From: Halorarum salinum
GTDB taxonomy: Archaea; Halobacteriota; Halobacteria; Halobacteriales; Haloferacaceae
Assembly: GCF_013402875.1 (NCBI RefSeq)
Contig: NZ_CP058579.1
Location: forward strand, 2,480,001 to 2,544,000
Direction: 5' to 3'
DNA: 64,000 nt
Shown here in pieces: positions 17,692 through 26,004 of this stretch. A program made the translations under genes and the position numbers. The stretch's first letter is position 1; the number at the start of each line of letters is the position of its first letter. Under the pieces are notes generated by a model. That model saw only the letters and a list, made by a program, of their open reading frames with translations. It did no database searches and was not told the origin of the DNA.

Positions 17692-19933
17692 GTCCGACGA
17701 GATGCGGGCGGCCCGCATCCGGGAACTGATGGAGACGGAAGGGGACGCGGTCGCGGACGGCACCCGCGGGTTCAACGCGGGACGCTACGAGTCGGTCGCC
17801 GACCTCGACGAGTACGAGGAGCTGAAGGACGGGGCGCGGGCGATCAAGGAGGACGCGATCGGACGGCTCCCGGAACTGCTCGACCGCCTCGAGGCGGCCG
17901 TCGAGGGGAACGGCGGGACGGTGTACCTCGCCGAGGACGCCGCCGACGCGAACCGGTACGTCCGGGAGGTCGTCGCCGGGAAGGACGCGGACAGGGTCGT
18001 GAAGTCGAAGTCGATGACGACCGAGGAGCTGGAGGTGAACGAGGCGCTCGAGGCCGACGGCGTCGAGGTCGTGGAGACCGACCTCGGCGAGTGGGTGCTC
18101 CAGGTCGCCGACGAGGCGCCCTCGCACATCGTCGCGCCGGCGATCCACAAGTCCCGCGAGGGCATCGCCGAACTGTTCAACGAGCGGTTCGACCCCGAGG
18201 AGCCGCTCGAGACTGCAGAGGAGCTGACGAGGTTCGCCCGCGAACGGCTCGGCGAACTCATCGAGGGCGCCGACGTCGGGATGACCGGGGCCAACTTCGT
18301 CACCGCCGACTCCGGGACCGTGGCGCTCGTCACCAGCGAGGGGAACGCGCGCAAGTGCGCGGTCGTCCCGGACACCCACGTCGCGGTCGCGGGCGTCGAG
18401 AAGGTGATCCCGAGCGTCGAGGACCTCCGACCGTTCGTCGAACTGATCGGGCGCTCCGGGACCGGCCAGGACATCACCTCCTACGTCTCGTTCCTGACGC
18501 CGCCGGTCGCCTCGCCCGCGGTCGACTTCGACGATCCGGACGCGCCGATGGCCGACGGCGCGATCGGCGGCGACGGCGCCGGCGACGACCCCGACCGGGA
18601 GTTCCACCTCGTGCTCGTCGACAACGGGAGGCTGGCGATGCGCGAGGACGAGGACCTGCGGGAGACGCTGTACTGCATCCGCTGTGGGGCGTGTGCGAAC
18701 TCCTGTGGCAACTTCCAGTCGGTCGGCGGCCACGCCTTCGGCGGCGAGACGTACTCCGGCGGCATCGCGACCGGCTGGGAGGCGGGCGTCGAGGGGCTCG
18801 ACGCCGCCGCCGAGTTCAACGACCTCTGTACGGGCTGCTCGCGCTGTGTCCCCGCCTGTCCCGTGAAGATCGACGTCCCGTGGATCAACACCGTCGTCCG
18901 GGACCGCGTCAACCGGACGGACGGGGCGGGGGAGTTCGACTTCCTCGTCGACGGGCTGACTCCGGACGAGGAACCGGGCGGGCTCGACCGCACGAAGCGG
19001 CTGTTCGGCAACTTCGAGACGCTCGCGGCGTGGGGGAGCAGGACGGCGCCGCTGTCGAACTGGGTCGCCGACAGCGCGCCCGCTCGGTGGGCCATGGACC
19101 GGTGGCTCGGCGTCGCACCCGAGCGCGACCTGCCCGAGTTCGAGCGGGAGACGCTCGTCGACTGGTTCGCCGCGCGCGGGAGCCGCGTCACGGCCGACGA
19201 CGCGCGCCGGGAGGCGGTGCTGTACCCCGACGTGTACACCAACCACGTCGCGGTCGACCGCGGGAAGGCGGCGGTGCGCACCCTCGAGGCCCTTGACGTG
19301 CGGGTGTCGGTCCCCGCGTCGGCCGCGGTCGGGAGCGGCCGCGCGCCGCTCTCGCAGGGGATGGTCTCGACGGCGCGCCGGCAGGCGGAGCGATGCCGCG
19401 ACGCGCTCGTGCCGGAACTGGAGCGGGGCCGCGACGTGGTCGTCGTCGAGCCGAGCGACCTCGCCGCGATCCGGCGGGAGTACGAGAAGCTGCTCCCCGA
19501 GGGGGACCACGAACGGCTCGCGGCGGGGAGCTACGAGGTGCTGGAGTACGTCTACGGGCTGCTGGAGAGCGGCGCGGACGGGAGCGCGCTCGGGGACGGC
19601 GACGACGAGGGTGGGGCGGTGAACTACCACGCCCACTGCCAGCAGCGAACGCTCGGGCTGGAGGGCTACACCGTGGCGGTGCTCGAACGACTCGGCCACG
19701 AGGTGACCACCTCGGACACGGAGTGTTGCGGGATGGCGGGGAGCTTCGGCTACAAGTCGGCGTACTACGAACTGTCGATGGACGTCGGCGAGCCGCTGGC
19801 CGAGCAGTTCGGGGACGACGACCGGACCGCGCTCGCGTCGGGCACCTCCTGTTGTGAGCAACTCGGCGCGCTGCTCGGCCGGCCCGGAACCCACCCGGTC
19901 GAACTGCTCGACCCGGACTCGCCGGACCAGTGA
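17684..19933 (+). CDS. Fused LutB-LutA iron-sulfur lactate oxidation protein
   Basis: The 749-residue protein joins two usually separate subunits. Residues 1-310 form a LutB-type LUD domain. Residues 331-341 (CIRCGACANSC) and 382-392 (CTGCSRCVPAC) hold two 4Fe-4S cluster motifs. The C-terminal region has LutA-type CCG features: HAHCQQ, then CCGMAGSFGYK with Cys681-Cys682 and SCCEQL near the end. The complex oxidises L-lactate to pyruvate and passes electrons onward, probably to quinone. A classical LutA has two CCG repeats; only the last is clear here, so the region 400-640 deserves alignment. The ATG at 17684 is preferred over the GTG nine bases earlier. Similar fused proteins are known in haloarchaea. 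Confidence 0.87.
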   Translation: MSESDEMRAARIRELMETEGDAVADGTRGFNAGRYESVADLDEYEELKDGARAIKEDAIGRLPELLDRLEAAVEGNGGTVYLAEDAADANRYVREVVAGKDADRVVKSKSMTTEELEVNEALEADGVEVVETDLGEWVLQVADEAPSHIVAPAIHKSREGIAELFNERFDPEEPLETAEELTRFARERLGELIEGADVGMTGANFVTADSGTVALVTSEGNARKCAVVPDTHVAVAGVEKVIPSVEDLRPFVELIGRSGTGQDITSYVSFLTPPVASPAVDFDDPDAPMADGAIGGDGAGDDPDREFHLVLVDNGRLAMREDEDLRETLYCIRCGACANSCGNFQSVGGHAFGGETYSGGIATGWEAGVEGLDAAAEFNDLCTGCSRCVPACPVKIDVPWINTVVRDRVNRTDGAGEFDFLVDGLTPDEEPGGLDRTKRLFGNFETLAAWGSRTAPLSNWVADSAPARWAMDRWLGVAPERDLPEFERETLVDWFAARGSRVTADDARREAVLYPDVYTNHVAVDRGKAAVRTLEALDVRVSVPASAAVGSGRAPLSQGMVSTARRQAERCRDALVPELERGRDVVVVEPSDLAAIRREYEKLLPEGDHERLAAGSYEVLEYVYGLLESGADGSALGDGDDEGGAVNYHAHCQQRTLGLEGYTVAVLERLGHEVTTSDTECCGMAGSFGYKSAYYELSMDVGEPLAEQFGDDDRTALASGTSCCEQLGALLGRPGTHPVELLDPDSPDQ

Positions 19934-20036
19934 CGTGCCGAACGCCGCCGCCGACGGCGACCCGAACGACCGGCGGCGACCGCGCGAACTGTCCGACCGT
20001 CGACGGTCGTCTGACGGGCGTCGGCCCGTGGGGACG

Positions 20037-20044
20037 CTTTTAAG
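20037..20044 (+). promoter_or_regulatory. TATA-like box for the PRC-barrel gene
   Basis: The octamer cttttaag lies 25-32 bases before the ATG at 20069, in line with leaderless transcription. Confidence 0.45.
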
Positions 20045-20068
20045 ACCCGGCACTCCGTTCGCGGGGAC

Positions 20069-20362
20069 ATGGACGCAGACGGCTCCCCACAGGAGATCAC
20101 GACGCTCGTCGGTCGCGAGGTGTACTCCAACAACGGGGTCTTCGTCGGCGAGGTGGAGGACGTCCGCCTCGCCCTGGACGCGGAGACGGTGACCGGACTG
20201 GCGCTCACGGAACTGAACGGCGAACTGTTCTCCGGCCGGATCGAGCCCGGGAAGGGCGTGATGGTCCCCTACCGCTGGGTGCGCGCGGTCGGCGACGTCA
20301 TCCTCGTCAACGACGTCGTCGAGCGGCTGAAGGACGACGAACAGGAAGAAGCGATCGCGTAG
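20069..20362 (+). CDS. PRC-barrel domain protein
   Basis: The 97-residue protein is a single PRC-barrel, with the typical LVGREVYSNNGVFVGEVEDVRL opening and a PYRWVRAVGDVILVND closing strand. PRC-barrels occur in RimM, photosynthetic reaction centre H subunit and many small archaeal proteins, some of which have been linked to haloarchaeal cell division (CdpA/CdpB proteins). This one is short and soluble, so a CdpB-like role is possible but unproven. The start follows a TATA-like box by about 25 bases. It converges with the RCK-DHH gene. Confidence 0.85.
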   Translation: MDADGSPQEITTLVGREVYSNNGVFVGEVEDVRLALDAETVTGLALTELNGELFSGRIEPGKGVMVPYRWVRAVGDVILVNDVVERLKDDEQEEAIA

Positions 20363-20506
20363 ACCAAACGGGGGTTGGAACGGACCCGGTCGGCGCGACC
20401 CGCGTCGGACCGGCGAACGGCCCGGCGGCCGGAGACGAGTCGACGGTCGGGTGCGGGTCGGCGACACGAGGCGGATCGACGGGGCGGACCTGCGACCCGG
20501 CGTGAA

Positions 20507-21976
20507 CTACGACCCGTTCGAGGACTCGGAGCCGCCGCCCCCGGAGCTCTCGACGCCCATCGCGTCGAACAGTTTCCGCCGAACCGCCTCCTCCGAGAGC
20601 GTGAGCAGCGTGTCGCGGTTCGACTCGCTCGCCTCGATGCCGGTGAACAGCCCGAGCGGTATCTCGGCGTTGCCCTGCGTCGAGTGGCCGGCCGCCTCGC
20701 CGATGTCGGAGAAGGCGTCCTGGAGCACGTTGCCGATGTTGATGCGGATGTCCTTCGAGCGGGCCGACAGGTAGATCGTGTCGTCGTCGATGCCGAACAC
20801 CGCCGAGGTGGTGATCCCCTCGAGGTCGAGGAGCTGTGAGGCCGCCTGCGCGAGCGCCTCGCGGTCGCGGATGAACCCGGCGTTCGAGACGAGGTGGCTC
20901 CCCTGCACCTCGCGGTTCTGGATGGCCTCCGCAAGCACGTCCAGCGTCTCGGGCGACATCGAGGGGGACTCGACCTCCTCGAGCATGTCGTGGTCCGCGA
21001 ACGGGTGGAGGTACGCGGCCGCGGTGAGGTCCGCGGGCGTCGTGTCGCGCTTGAAGTCGACCGTCTCCGCGCGGATGCCGTACAGCAGCGCGGTCGCGAC
21101 CGTCGCGTCCGGCGAGAGGTCGAACTCCTGGATGTACTTCGTGAGGATGGTGGAGGTCGCGGAGACGTTCCGCCGGATGTCGGTGAACGAGGCCTCGAAC
21201 TCCTCGTCGGGCTCGTCGCGGTCGATGTAGACGTCCACGTCGGCCCCGACGTCGAGCTCGCCCGCCTCCGAGTAGTCGACGAGCGCGAGCGCGCCGTACT
21301 CCGCGAGCGGCCTCGCGTCCGCACGCGCGTGGAGGTCGATGCCGAGCGTGTTGACGAACGCGCGGTTCTCCTGGTGGCCGATCTCCCCGTCGTAGATGAT
21401 GTCGGACTCGACATCGTACTCGGCCGCGATGGCCCCGAGCGCCACCGCGGCGGCGATGGAGTCCGGGTCGGGGTTGTCGTGTGCGAGGATGGCGAGCGTG
21501 CCGTCCGTCGACTCGAGGATGTCCGCGAGCTGTCGGGCCTTGTACTCCAGCTCGCCGGACTCGAGCGCGCGGAGCGCGGAGTCGGCGATGACCGTCGACG
21601 GGTTGATCACCACGTCGGCGCCCAGTTCCGTCAGCTCGTCCTGGCTCACGGGGTCGGAGGCGCGGACGACGACGTACTGCTCGCCGTCGCGCTCGCGGAT
21701 CGCCCGGACGGCCGCCTTGTTCGCGTCCACGTCCGAGGAGAGGATGAGGATCACGTCCCGGTCCGCGACGACCTCCGCGACGTCCGGATCCGCGATGTCC
21801 TGTGCCCGCGCGTTGAGGTCCTGGTCGCGCAGCGCCTCGACGCGGGACTCGTCCTTGTCGAGGATGAGCACGTCCTTGCCCTCCTCGGTGAGATCGTCGG
21901 CGACGGCGTGCCCGACGCTCCCACACCCGAGGATGGCGTAGGTGGACATCGAGGAGATCGTGACCCCGGTACTCAT
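20507..21976 (-). CDS. RCK (TrkA-N) domain plus DHH/DHHA1 phosphoesterase
   Basis: The 489-residue protein has an N-terminal Rossmann nucleotide-binding RCK domain (AILGCGSVGHAVADDL, residues 13-28), then a DHH-type phosphoesterase domain (LAILAHDNPDPDSIAAAVAL, then a stretch with IIYDGEIGHQENRAF) and a DHHA1 domain with a Gly-rich end (GEAAGHSTQGNAEIPLG). The family includes nanoRNases and c-di-AMP or pApA phosphodiesterases, and RCK domains can bind nucleotides. Because the window also encodes diadenylate cyclase, c-di-AMP turnover is a possible role. The segment where the DHH motif is expected reads VDYSEAG. The start MSTGVT at 21976 is chosen; MSTYAIL ten codons later is also possible. 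Confidence 0.85.
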   Translation of the reverse strand: MSTGVTISSMSTYAILGCGSVGHAVADDLTEEGKDVLILDKDESRVEALRDQDLNARAQDIADPDVAEVVADRDVILILSSDVDANKAAVRAIRERDGEQYVVVRASDPVSQDELTELGADVVINPSTVIADSALRALESGELEYKARQLADILESTDGTLAILAHDNPDPDSIAAAVALGAIAAEYDVESDIIYDGEIGHQENRAFVNTLGIDLHARADARPLAEYGALALVDYSEAGELDVGADVDVYIDRDEPDEEFEASFTDIRRNVSATSTILTKYIQEFDLSPDATVATALLYGIRAETVDFKRDTTPADLTAAAYLHPFADHDMLEEVESPSMSPETLDVLAEAIQNREVQGSHLVSNAGFIRDREALAQAASQLLDLEGITTSAVFGIDDDTIYLSARSKDIRINIGNVLQDAFSDIGEAAGHSTQGNAEIPLGLFTGIEASESNRDTLLTLSEEAVRRKLFDAMGVESSGGGGSESSNGS

Positions 21977-22047
21977 TGGTGTTTCGCCGTCGGTGGTGAC
22001 GGAACTTAAGCGGTGATGTTCGTTCACGCGCCGGGAAGCGGAAGGCA

Positions 22048-22054
22048 TTTTACA
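22048..22054 (+). promoter_or_regulatory. TATA-like box for tRNA-Lys
   Basis: ttttaca lies 26-32 bases before the tRNA 5' end, the usual archaeal tRNA promoter spacing. Confidence 0.55.
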
Positions 22055-22079
22055 CGGACGGCGGAACGTACTGGTGTCG

Positions 22080-22153
22080 GGGCCGGTAGCTCAGTTAGGG
22101 AGAGCGACGGACTCTTAATCCGTCGGTCGGGGGTTCAAATCCCTCCCGGCCCG
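22080..22153 (+). tRNA. tRNA-Lys (CTT)
   Basis: The 74-base cloverleaf has acceptor GGGCCGG paired with CCGGCCC and discriminator G at 22153. The anticodon stem ACGGA/TCCGT encloses the loop CTCTTAA with anticodon CTT at 22114-22116. The T arm contains GGTTCAAAT. No intron and no encoded CCA are seen. Confidence 0.97.
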
Positions 22154-22222
22154 TTTTCCCGCGAACGAAGTGAGCAGTGAAAACGCCCTAGAGGGGTTTG
22201 AAGCAGGGAGTGAAGCGACCGT

Positions 22223-22244
22223 GGTTCGAATCCCTCCCGGCCCG
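22223..22244 (+). repeat. Duplicated 3' end of tRNA-Lys (attachment-site-like)
   Basis: These 22 bases match the last 22 bases of the tRNA-Lys gene (22132-22153) with a single A-to-G difference, covering the T arm and the 3' acceptor strand. No 5' half of a tRNA precedes it, so it is a fragment. A directly repeated tRNA 3' end is the classic outcome of tyrosine-recombinase integration into a tRNA gene; here only 69 bases separate the copies and no integrase is adjacent, so it would be a remnant. Confidence 0.75.
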
Positions 22245-22396
22245 CTTCTCGCGTGAAACCGCCACGACGAGCACGGCGCGTCCCGAGAAGCGACGTCGAA
22301 CTCCGCGTGGCAAGCGAGCGCGTCGACCGGCCGCCGCGGGGACCGTTCGCCGCGTCGGCCTACCGATCGAACGGCGGCCGGTAGGGGCCGCCGAAC

Positions 22397-22693
22397 TCAC
22401 TCATCCCCGCGTCCGCACGTCACCGACACCTCGTAGGAGACCGGTAACTCCTCGCAGTCCAGTATGTCGGCGATCTGTTCGGCCGTGAGGCTCCCCTCCT
22501 CCCGCGCGCGGCGCACGAGCCGCGCGACGCGCCCGCTCGCGGGCTGGAGGCGGTTGTCCCCCGCCATGAAGCAGTAGTACTCGGCGGCGACGTCGATCGC
22601 CCCCGACCAGGAGCGCTCGCCGGTCGCCTCCTGGAGGGCGTCGTACACCGACTGGCGTCGGTCGGTCAGCCTGATGGTCGTCGCTTCGCCCAT
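22397..22693 (-). CDS. Small protein with ribbon-helix-helix-like N-terminus
   Basis: The 98-residue protein begins MGEATTIRLTDRRQ, a beta strand with alternating Thr/Arg followed by two helices, which fits a ribbon-helix-helix DNA-binding fold (residues 3-45). The second half has a helix pair with a charged RVARLVRRAREEG segment and a C-terminal strand SYEVSVTCG. I do not recognise the family by number. Similar short proteins are common in haloarchaeal accessory DNA. It lies next to the tRNA-Lys fragment and could be left over from the element that used that site, but base composition does not differ visibly from its neighbours. Confidence 0.65.
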   Translation of the reverse strand: MGEATTIRLTDRRQSVYDALQEATGERSWSGAIDVAAEYYCFMAGDNRLQPASGRVARLVRRAREEGSLTAEQIADILDCEELPVSYEVSVTCGRGDE

Positions 22694-22761
22694 GTGGGCT
22701 CCTAGACGCCGGGCGACAAATATCCTCAGATGACTGAAACGGCCGTTTCAGCGACGGGTCC

Positions 22762-23193
22762 TCAGTACTCTGCGAGCGTCGCGCTGGCGATCCGGAGCTC
22801 CACGAGCGCGCCCGCGGACTCCTCGCCGCCGTCGGCTTCGGCGTCCCCGTCGCCGGCATCGTCCCGATCGTCGGTATCGCCGCGGTACTTCCGGTCGATC
22901 GCGTCGAGCACCTCCTCCTCCCGTTCGGCGTCATCGACGACCCGCGCGGTGGCGAGCAGCGTCGCGTTCCAGTCGACGTTGCCGGCGCGGTCCGCGCTCT
23001 CGATGGAGACGGCGACGCGGGGGTTCCGCCGCACGTTCCGGAGTTTCTTCCCGCCGGTGGTGATCCACAGCGACCCGTCCTCGTAGGCGTACCAGACCGG
23101 GGCGACGTGCGGGCGGTCCTCGACGCTCGTCGCGACGTGAGCCGAGAGCGGGGCGTCGGCGATGCGGTCGGTCACGCGGTCGGGGACGACCAT
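22762..23193 (-). CDS. Pyridoxamine 5'-phosphate oxidase-family flavin-binding protein
   Basis: The 143-residue protein has the split-barrel fold of the PNPOx-like family: the start HVATSVEDRPHVAPVWYAYEDGSLWITTG and the strand RVAVSIESAD are typical of small FMN- or F420-binding members. The role of these haloarchaeal proteins is unknown. An acidic Asp/Gly/Glu insertion (residues about 112-128) interrupts the second half. The start MVVPDRV at 23193 is chosen because upstream codons give low-complexity sequence. The MFS gene is divergent. Confidence 0.85.
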   Translation of the reverse strand: MVVPDRVTDRIADAPLSAHVATSVEDRPHVAPVWYAYEDGSLWITTGGKKLRNVRRNPRVAVSIESADRAGNVDWNATLLATARVVDDAEREEEVLDAIDRKYRGDTDDRDDAGDGDAEADGGEESAGALVELRIASATLAEY

Positions 23194-23344
23194 GTCCGGA
23201 CGGTCGTTCCCGGCGGGGAAAACGTCGCCGGCGGCGTCGGCGCCCACGCGGACGGGTCACGACCGGCGGGGATTCGAGGCGACCCTTGCCGCTTCGGTCC
23301 GGCGGTTTCGACGGGCATTTGACGGTGGTCCCCGGAGCGCCACC

Positions 23345-24604
23345 GTGTCACGCGAGGGGCCGCCGTCACGACTCCAGTTCTGGACGCTCTACCTCTCGCG
23401 GTTCGCAGGCGGGTTCGGCTCCATCACGCTCGTCGTCCTCATCCCGAAACTGGCGACGGAACTGGGGCTCGCAGGGATCGGACTGGGCCTGCTGTACACG
23501 GTGTACACGCTCGCGCAGACCGTCACGGTCGTCCCGGTAGCGTGGGCGGGCGACCGGTACGACAAGCGCCTCGTCCTGCTCGGCACCCTCGTCGTCGGAA
23601 TCGCGACGTACGCCGCCTTCGGGTTCGTCTCAACCGGGACGGAACTGCTGGCGGTTCGAGCGTTCCAGGGCGCCGTCTTCACCGGGATGGGCCTCATGAC
23701 GCTCGCGCTGGTCGGGGAACTCGCGACCGCGGGCACCCGTGCGAACTACATCGGGAAGGCGAACGCAGCATCGTTCGCCGCGTCCATCCTGGGCGGCCTC
23801 TCCGCGGGCTTTCTCTACGACTACTTCGGCGGGTCGCGGGAGGTGTTCCTGGTCATCACCGGCCTGTACGTGGTCACCTTCGGCGCGACCGCGCTGCTGC
23901 TCTCGGCCGACGAGACCAGGGTCCCCGGCTTCCCGTTCTCCGACCTTGCGGTGAACCGGCGCATCCTCACGCTCACCTCCTTCCGCGCGCAGTACGCGGT
24001 CGCGGTCACGCTCGTGCGTAACTGGGTCCCCGTGTTCGCGGGCTACGCCGCCGCACAGGGCGGACTCGGCTACCCGGCGTTCGCCGTCTCCGTCATCACC
24101 GTCTCGGAGAAGTTCACGAACATGCTCCTCCAGCCGTTCACCGGCCGACTCTCGGACTCGGCGGGGCGCGCGCTGTTCGTCTTCGCCGGCGGGGGTGCCT
24201 ACGGGGTCGTCGCCGTCGTCGTCCCGCTCACGCCGGCGGTCGGCGCGGCGCTGGGTCTCCCGGAGTCGTACCCCGTCGTCGGCGCCGTCTCGGCCGCGTT
24301 CCTCCCGCTCGTCGCGCTCAACCTCGCGCTCGGCGTCGCCGACAGTTTCCGCGAACCGGCGAGCATGGCGCTGTTCGCCGACGAGGGGAGTGACGGCGAC
24401 GGCGTCGCGTCGAGTTTCGGCATCCGCGAACTCGTGTGGCGCCCGGGGTCGGTGCTCGCGCCGGTCGCCGGCGGGTGGCTGATGGCCGAGGTCGGCATGG
24501 GGTCGGTGTTCCACGTCGGCGGCGCGTTCGCCCTGCTCGGGGCGCTCACGTTTCTCGGACTCCTCGGACGCGCTCACGGCGCGAGCGCGCTCCGCGAGTG
24601 GTAG
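23345..24604 (+). CDS. Major facilitator superfamily transporter
   Basis: The 419-residue protein shows about twelve hydrophobic segments in two halves. The first half includes LYTVYTLAQT, the GDRYDKRLVLL loop that matches the MFS signature between segments 2 and 3, and a GKANAASFAASILGGLSAG segment resembling the helix 5 motif of drug-type exporters. The second half has the related GRLSDSAGRALFV loop. The start is a GTG at 23345 directly before SREGPPSRLQFWTLYLS; upstream codons are not protein-like. Substrate is unknown; drug or metabolite export is the usual guess for this group. Confidence 0.87.
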   Translation: MSREGPPSRLQFWTLYLSRFAGGFGSITLVVLIPKLATELGLAGIGLGLLYTVYTLAQTVTVVPVAWAGDRYDKRLVLLGTLVVGIATYAAFGFVSTGTELLAVRAFQGAVFTGMGLMTLALVGELATAGTRANYIGKANAASFAASILGGLSAGFLYDYFGGSREVFLVITGLYVVTFGATALLLSADETRVPGFPFSDLAVNRRILTLTSFRAQYAVAVTLVRNWVPVFAGYAAAQGGLGYPAFAVSVITVSEKFTNMLLQPFTGRLSDSAGRALFVFAGGGAYGVVAVVVPLTPAVGAALGLPESYPVVGAVSAAFLPLVALNLALGVADSFREPASMALFADEGSDGDGVASSFGIRELVWRPGSVLAPVAGGWLMAEVGMGSVFHVGGAFALLGALTFLGLLGRAHGASALREW

Positions 24605-24702
24605 TCGTCGCCGCCGGGGGGGAACCGACGAGCACGCCGCCGGACGACGGCCGCGGAAAATCGGTCGGCCGACAGCCGCCGAGTCCCGCCCGCGTCCTCC
24701 AG

Positions 24703-25881
24703 TTACAGTTCGCTCGCGACCGTCTCCGTACCCGCGCCCACGTCGACGTCCGCGCCGTGGTCGGCGAGCGTCTCCCCGAGCGCGCTCACGAGGAAGGAGA
24801 CGTTGTCGGGCCGTGCGGAGTGGCCCATGCAGCCGATGCGGAAGATTTCGCCAGCGAGGTCGCCCAGCCCGCCCGCGATCTCCAGGTCGTAGCTCGCCAG
24901 CAGGTCGTCGATGACCGCGCCGGCGGCCGCGCCCGCCGGCACGCGGACGGCGTTGAGGCTCGGGAGCCAGTACTCGTCGGCGGCGTTCATCTCGAGGCCC
25001 ATCGCCTCGACGCCCGCCTTGAGCGCGCCCGCCACCCGGCGGTGGCGCTCCCAGCGTTCCTCGATGCCCTCCTCGGCGACCAGGCGGAGCGCCTCCCGCA
25101 GCGCGTACACGTTCGTGATGGGTGCAGTGTGGTGGTACGCGCGCTCGTCGCCCCAGTACCCCTCGAGCAGCGAGAGGTCGAGGTACCACGAACGGGCCGG
25201 CTCCTCCCGGGAGAGAACCTTGTCCATCGCGCGGTCGTTCAGGGTGAGCGGCGAAGCGCCCGGCGGGCAGGAGAGACACTTCTGGGGACCCGAGTAGGCG
25301 ACGTCGACGTCCCACTCGTCCACCTCGAGTTCGACGCCGCCCAGGGAGGTGACGCAGTCGGCGACCACGTACGCGTCGTGGTCGTGGGCGATCGAGGTGA
25401 GTTCGGGGACGCTCGGCTGGCGCACGCCGGTGGAGGTCTCCGCGTGGACGAAGCCGAACACGTCGGGCTGGTGCTCGTCGAACGCCTCCTGGACGGCCGC
25501 GGGGTCGAGCGGCTCGCCCCAGGGGGCGTCGACCTCGACGACCTCGCCGCCCGCACGGCGGGCCATCTCGGCCATTCGGCCGCCGAAGTAGCCGTTCGTG
25601 GGGACGAGCATCGTCTCGCCGGGTTCGACGAGGTTGCCGATGGCCGCCTCCATGGAGGCCGACCCCGTCCCCGAGACGGGGATCGTCCACTGGTTGTCGG
25701 TCCGGAACGCGTAGCGCAACAGTTCCTGGGTCTCGTCCATCATCTCGACGAACGCGGGGTCGAGGTGGCCGACGAGCGGCGTCGCCATCGCGCGGAGCAC
25801 TCGCGGGTGCACGTCACTCGGCCCCGGACCCATCAGCGTCCGGACCGGCGGCCGCAGTTCGCCGACGTCAGGTCGGTTCAT
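24703..25881 (-). CDS. Class V aminotransferase (alanine--glyoxylate / serine--pyruvate type)
   Basis: The 392-residue PLP enzyme has the family start PPVRTLMGPGPSDVHPRVL, the cofactor-binding SGTGSASMEAAIGN segment, an aspartate in VVADCVTSLGG and the Schiff-base Lys201 in SGPQKCLSCPPG. C-terminal PSLNAVRVPAG and FRIGCMGHSA segments complete the fold. The family transfers amino groups from alanine or serine to glyoxylate or pyruvate, and also includes phosphonate and purine-catabolic enzymes, so the exact substrate is open. The start is MNRPDVGEL at 25881. Confidence 0.9.
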   Translation of the reverse strand: MNRPDVGELRPPVRTLMGPGPSDVHPRVLRAMATPLVGHLDPAFVEMMDETQELLRYAFRTDNQWTIPVSGTGSASMEAAIGNLVEPGETMLVPTNGYFGGRMAEMARRAGGEVVEVDAPWGEPLDPAAVQEAFDEHQPDVFGFVHAETSTGVRQPSVPELTSIAHDHDAYVVADCVTSLGGVELEVDEWDVDVAYSGPQKCLSCPPGASPLTLNDRAMDKVLSREEPARSWYLDLSLLEGYWGDERAYHHTAPITNVYALREALRLVAEEGIEERWERHRRVAGALKAGVEAMGLEMNAADEYWLPSLNAVRVPAGAAAGAVIDDLLASYDLEIAGGLGDLAGEIFRIGCMGHSARPDNVSFLVSALGETLADHGADVDVGAGTETVASEL

Positions 25882-26004
25882 GTGCGTGACCAGCGGGGGC
25901 CCGGGCAAAAGTATCGCGCTTCCGGTCGGTCCGGCCGGCGGCCTTCCCAGGATGGGCGCGGTGAACGGGGAACGCTTACCCGCACCCCCCGGGAAGACGT
26001 GGAC

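Noticed and set aside
17561-20467. A 968-codon minus-strand frame under the lactate genes
   Set aside because: Low-complexity Arg/Val/Asp composition, no domain, and it is fully covered by lutC, the lutBA fusion and the PRC-barrel gene.
22223-22244. A second tRNA gene at the duplicated tRNA-Lys end
   Set aside because: Only the T arm and 3' acceptor strand are present; there is no matching 5' acceptor strand, D arm or anticodon arm before it.
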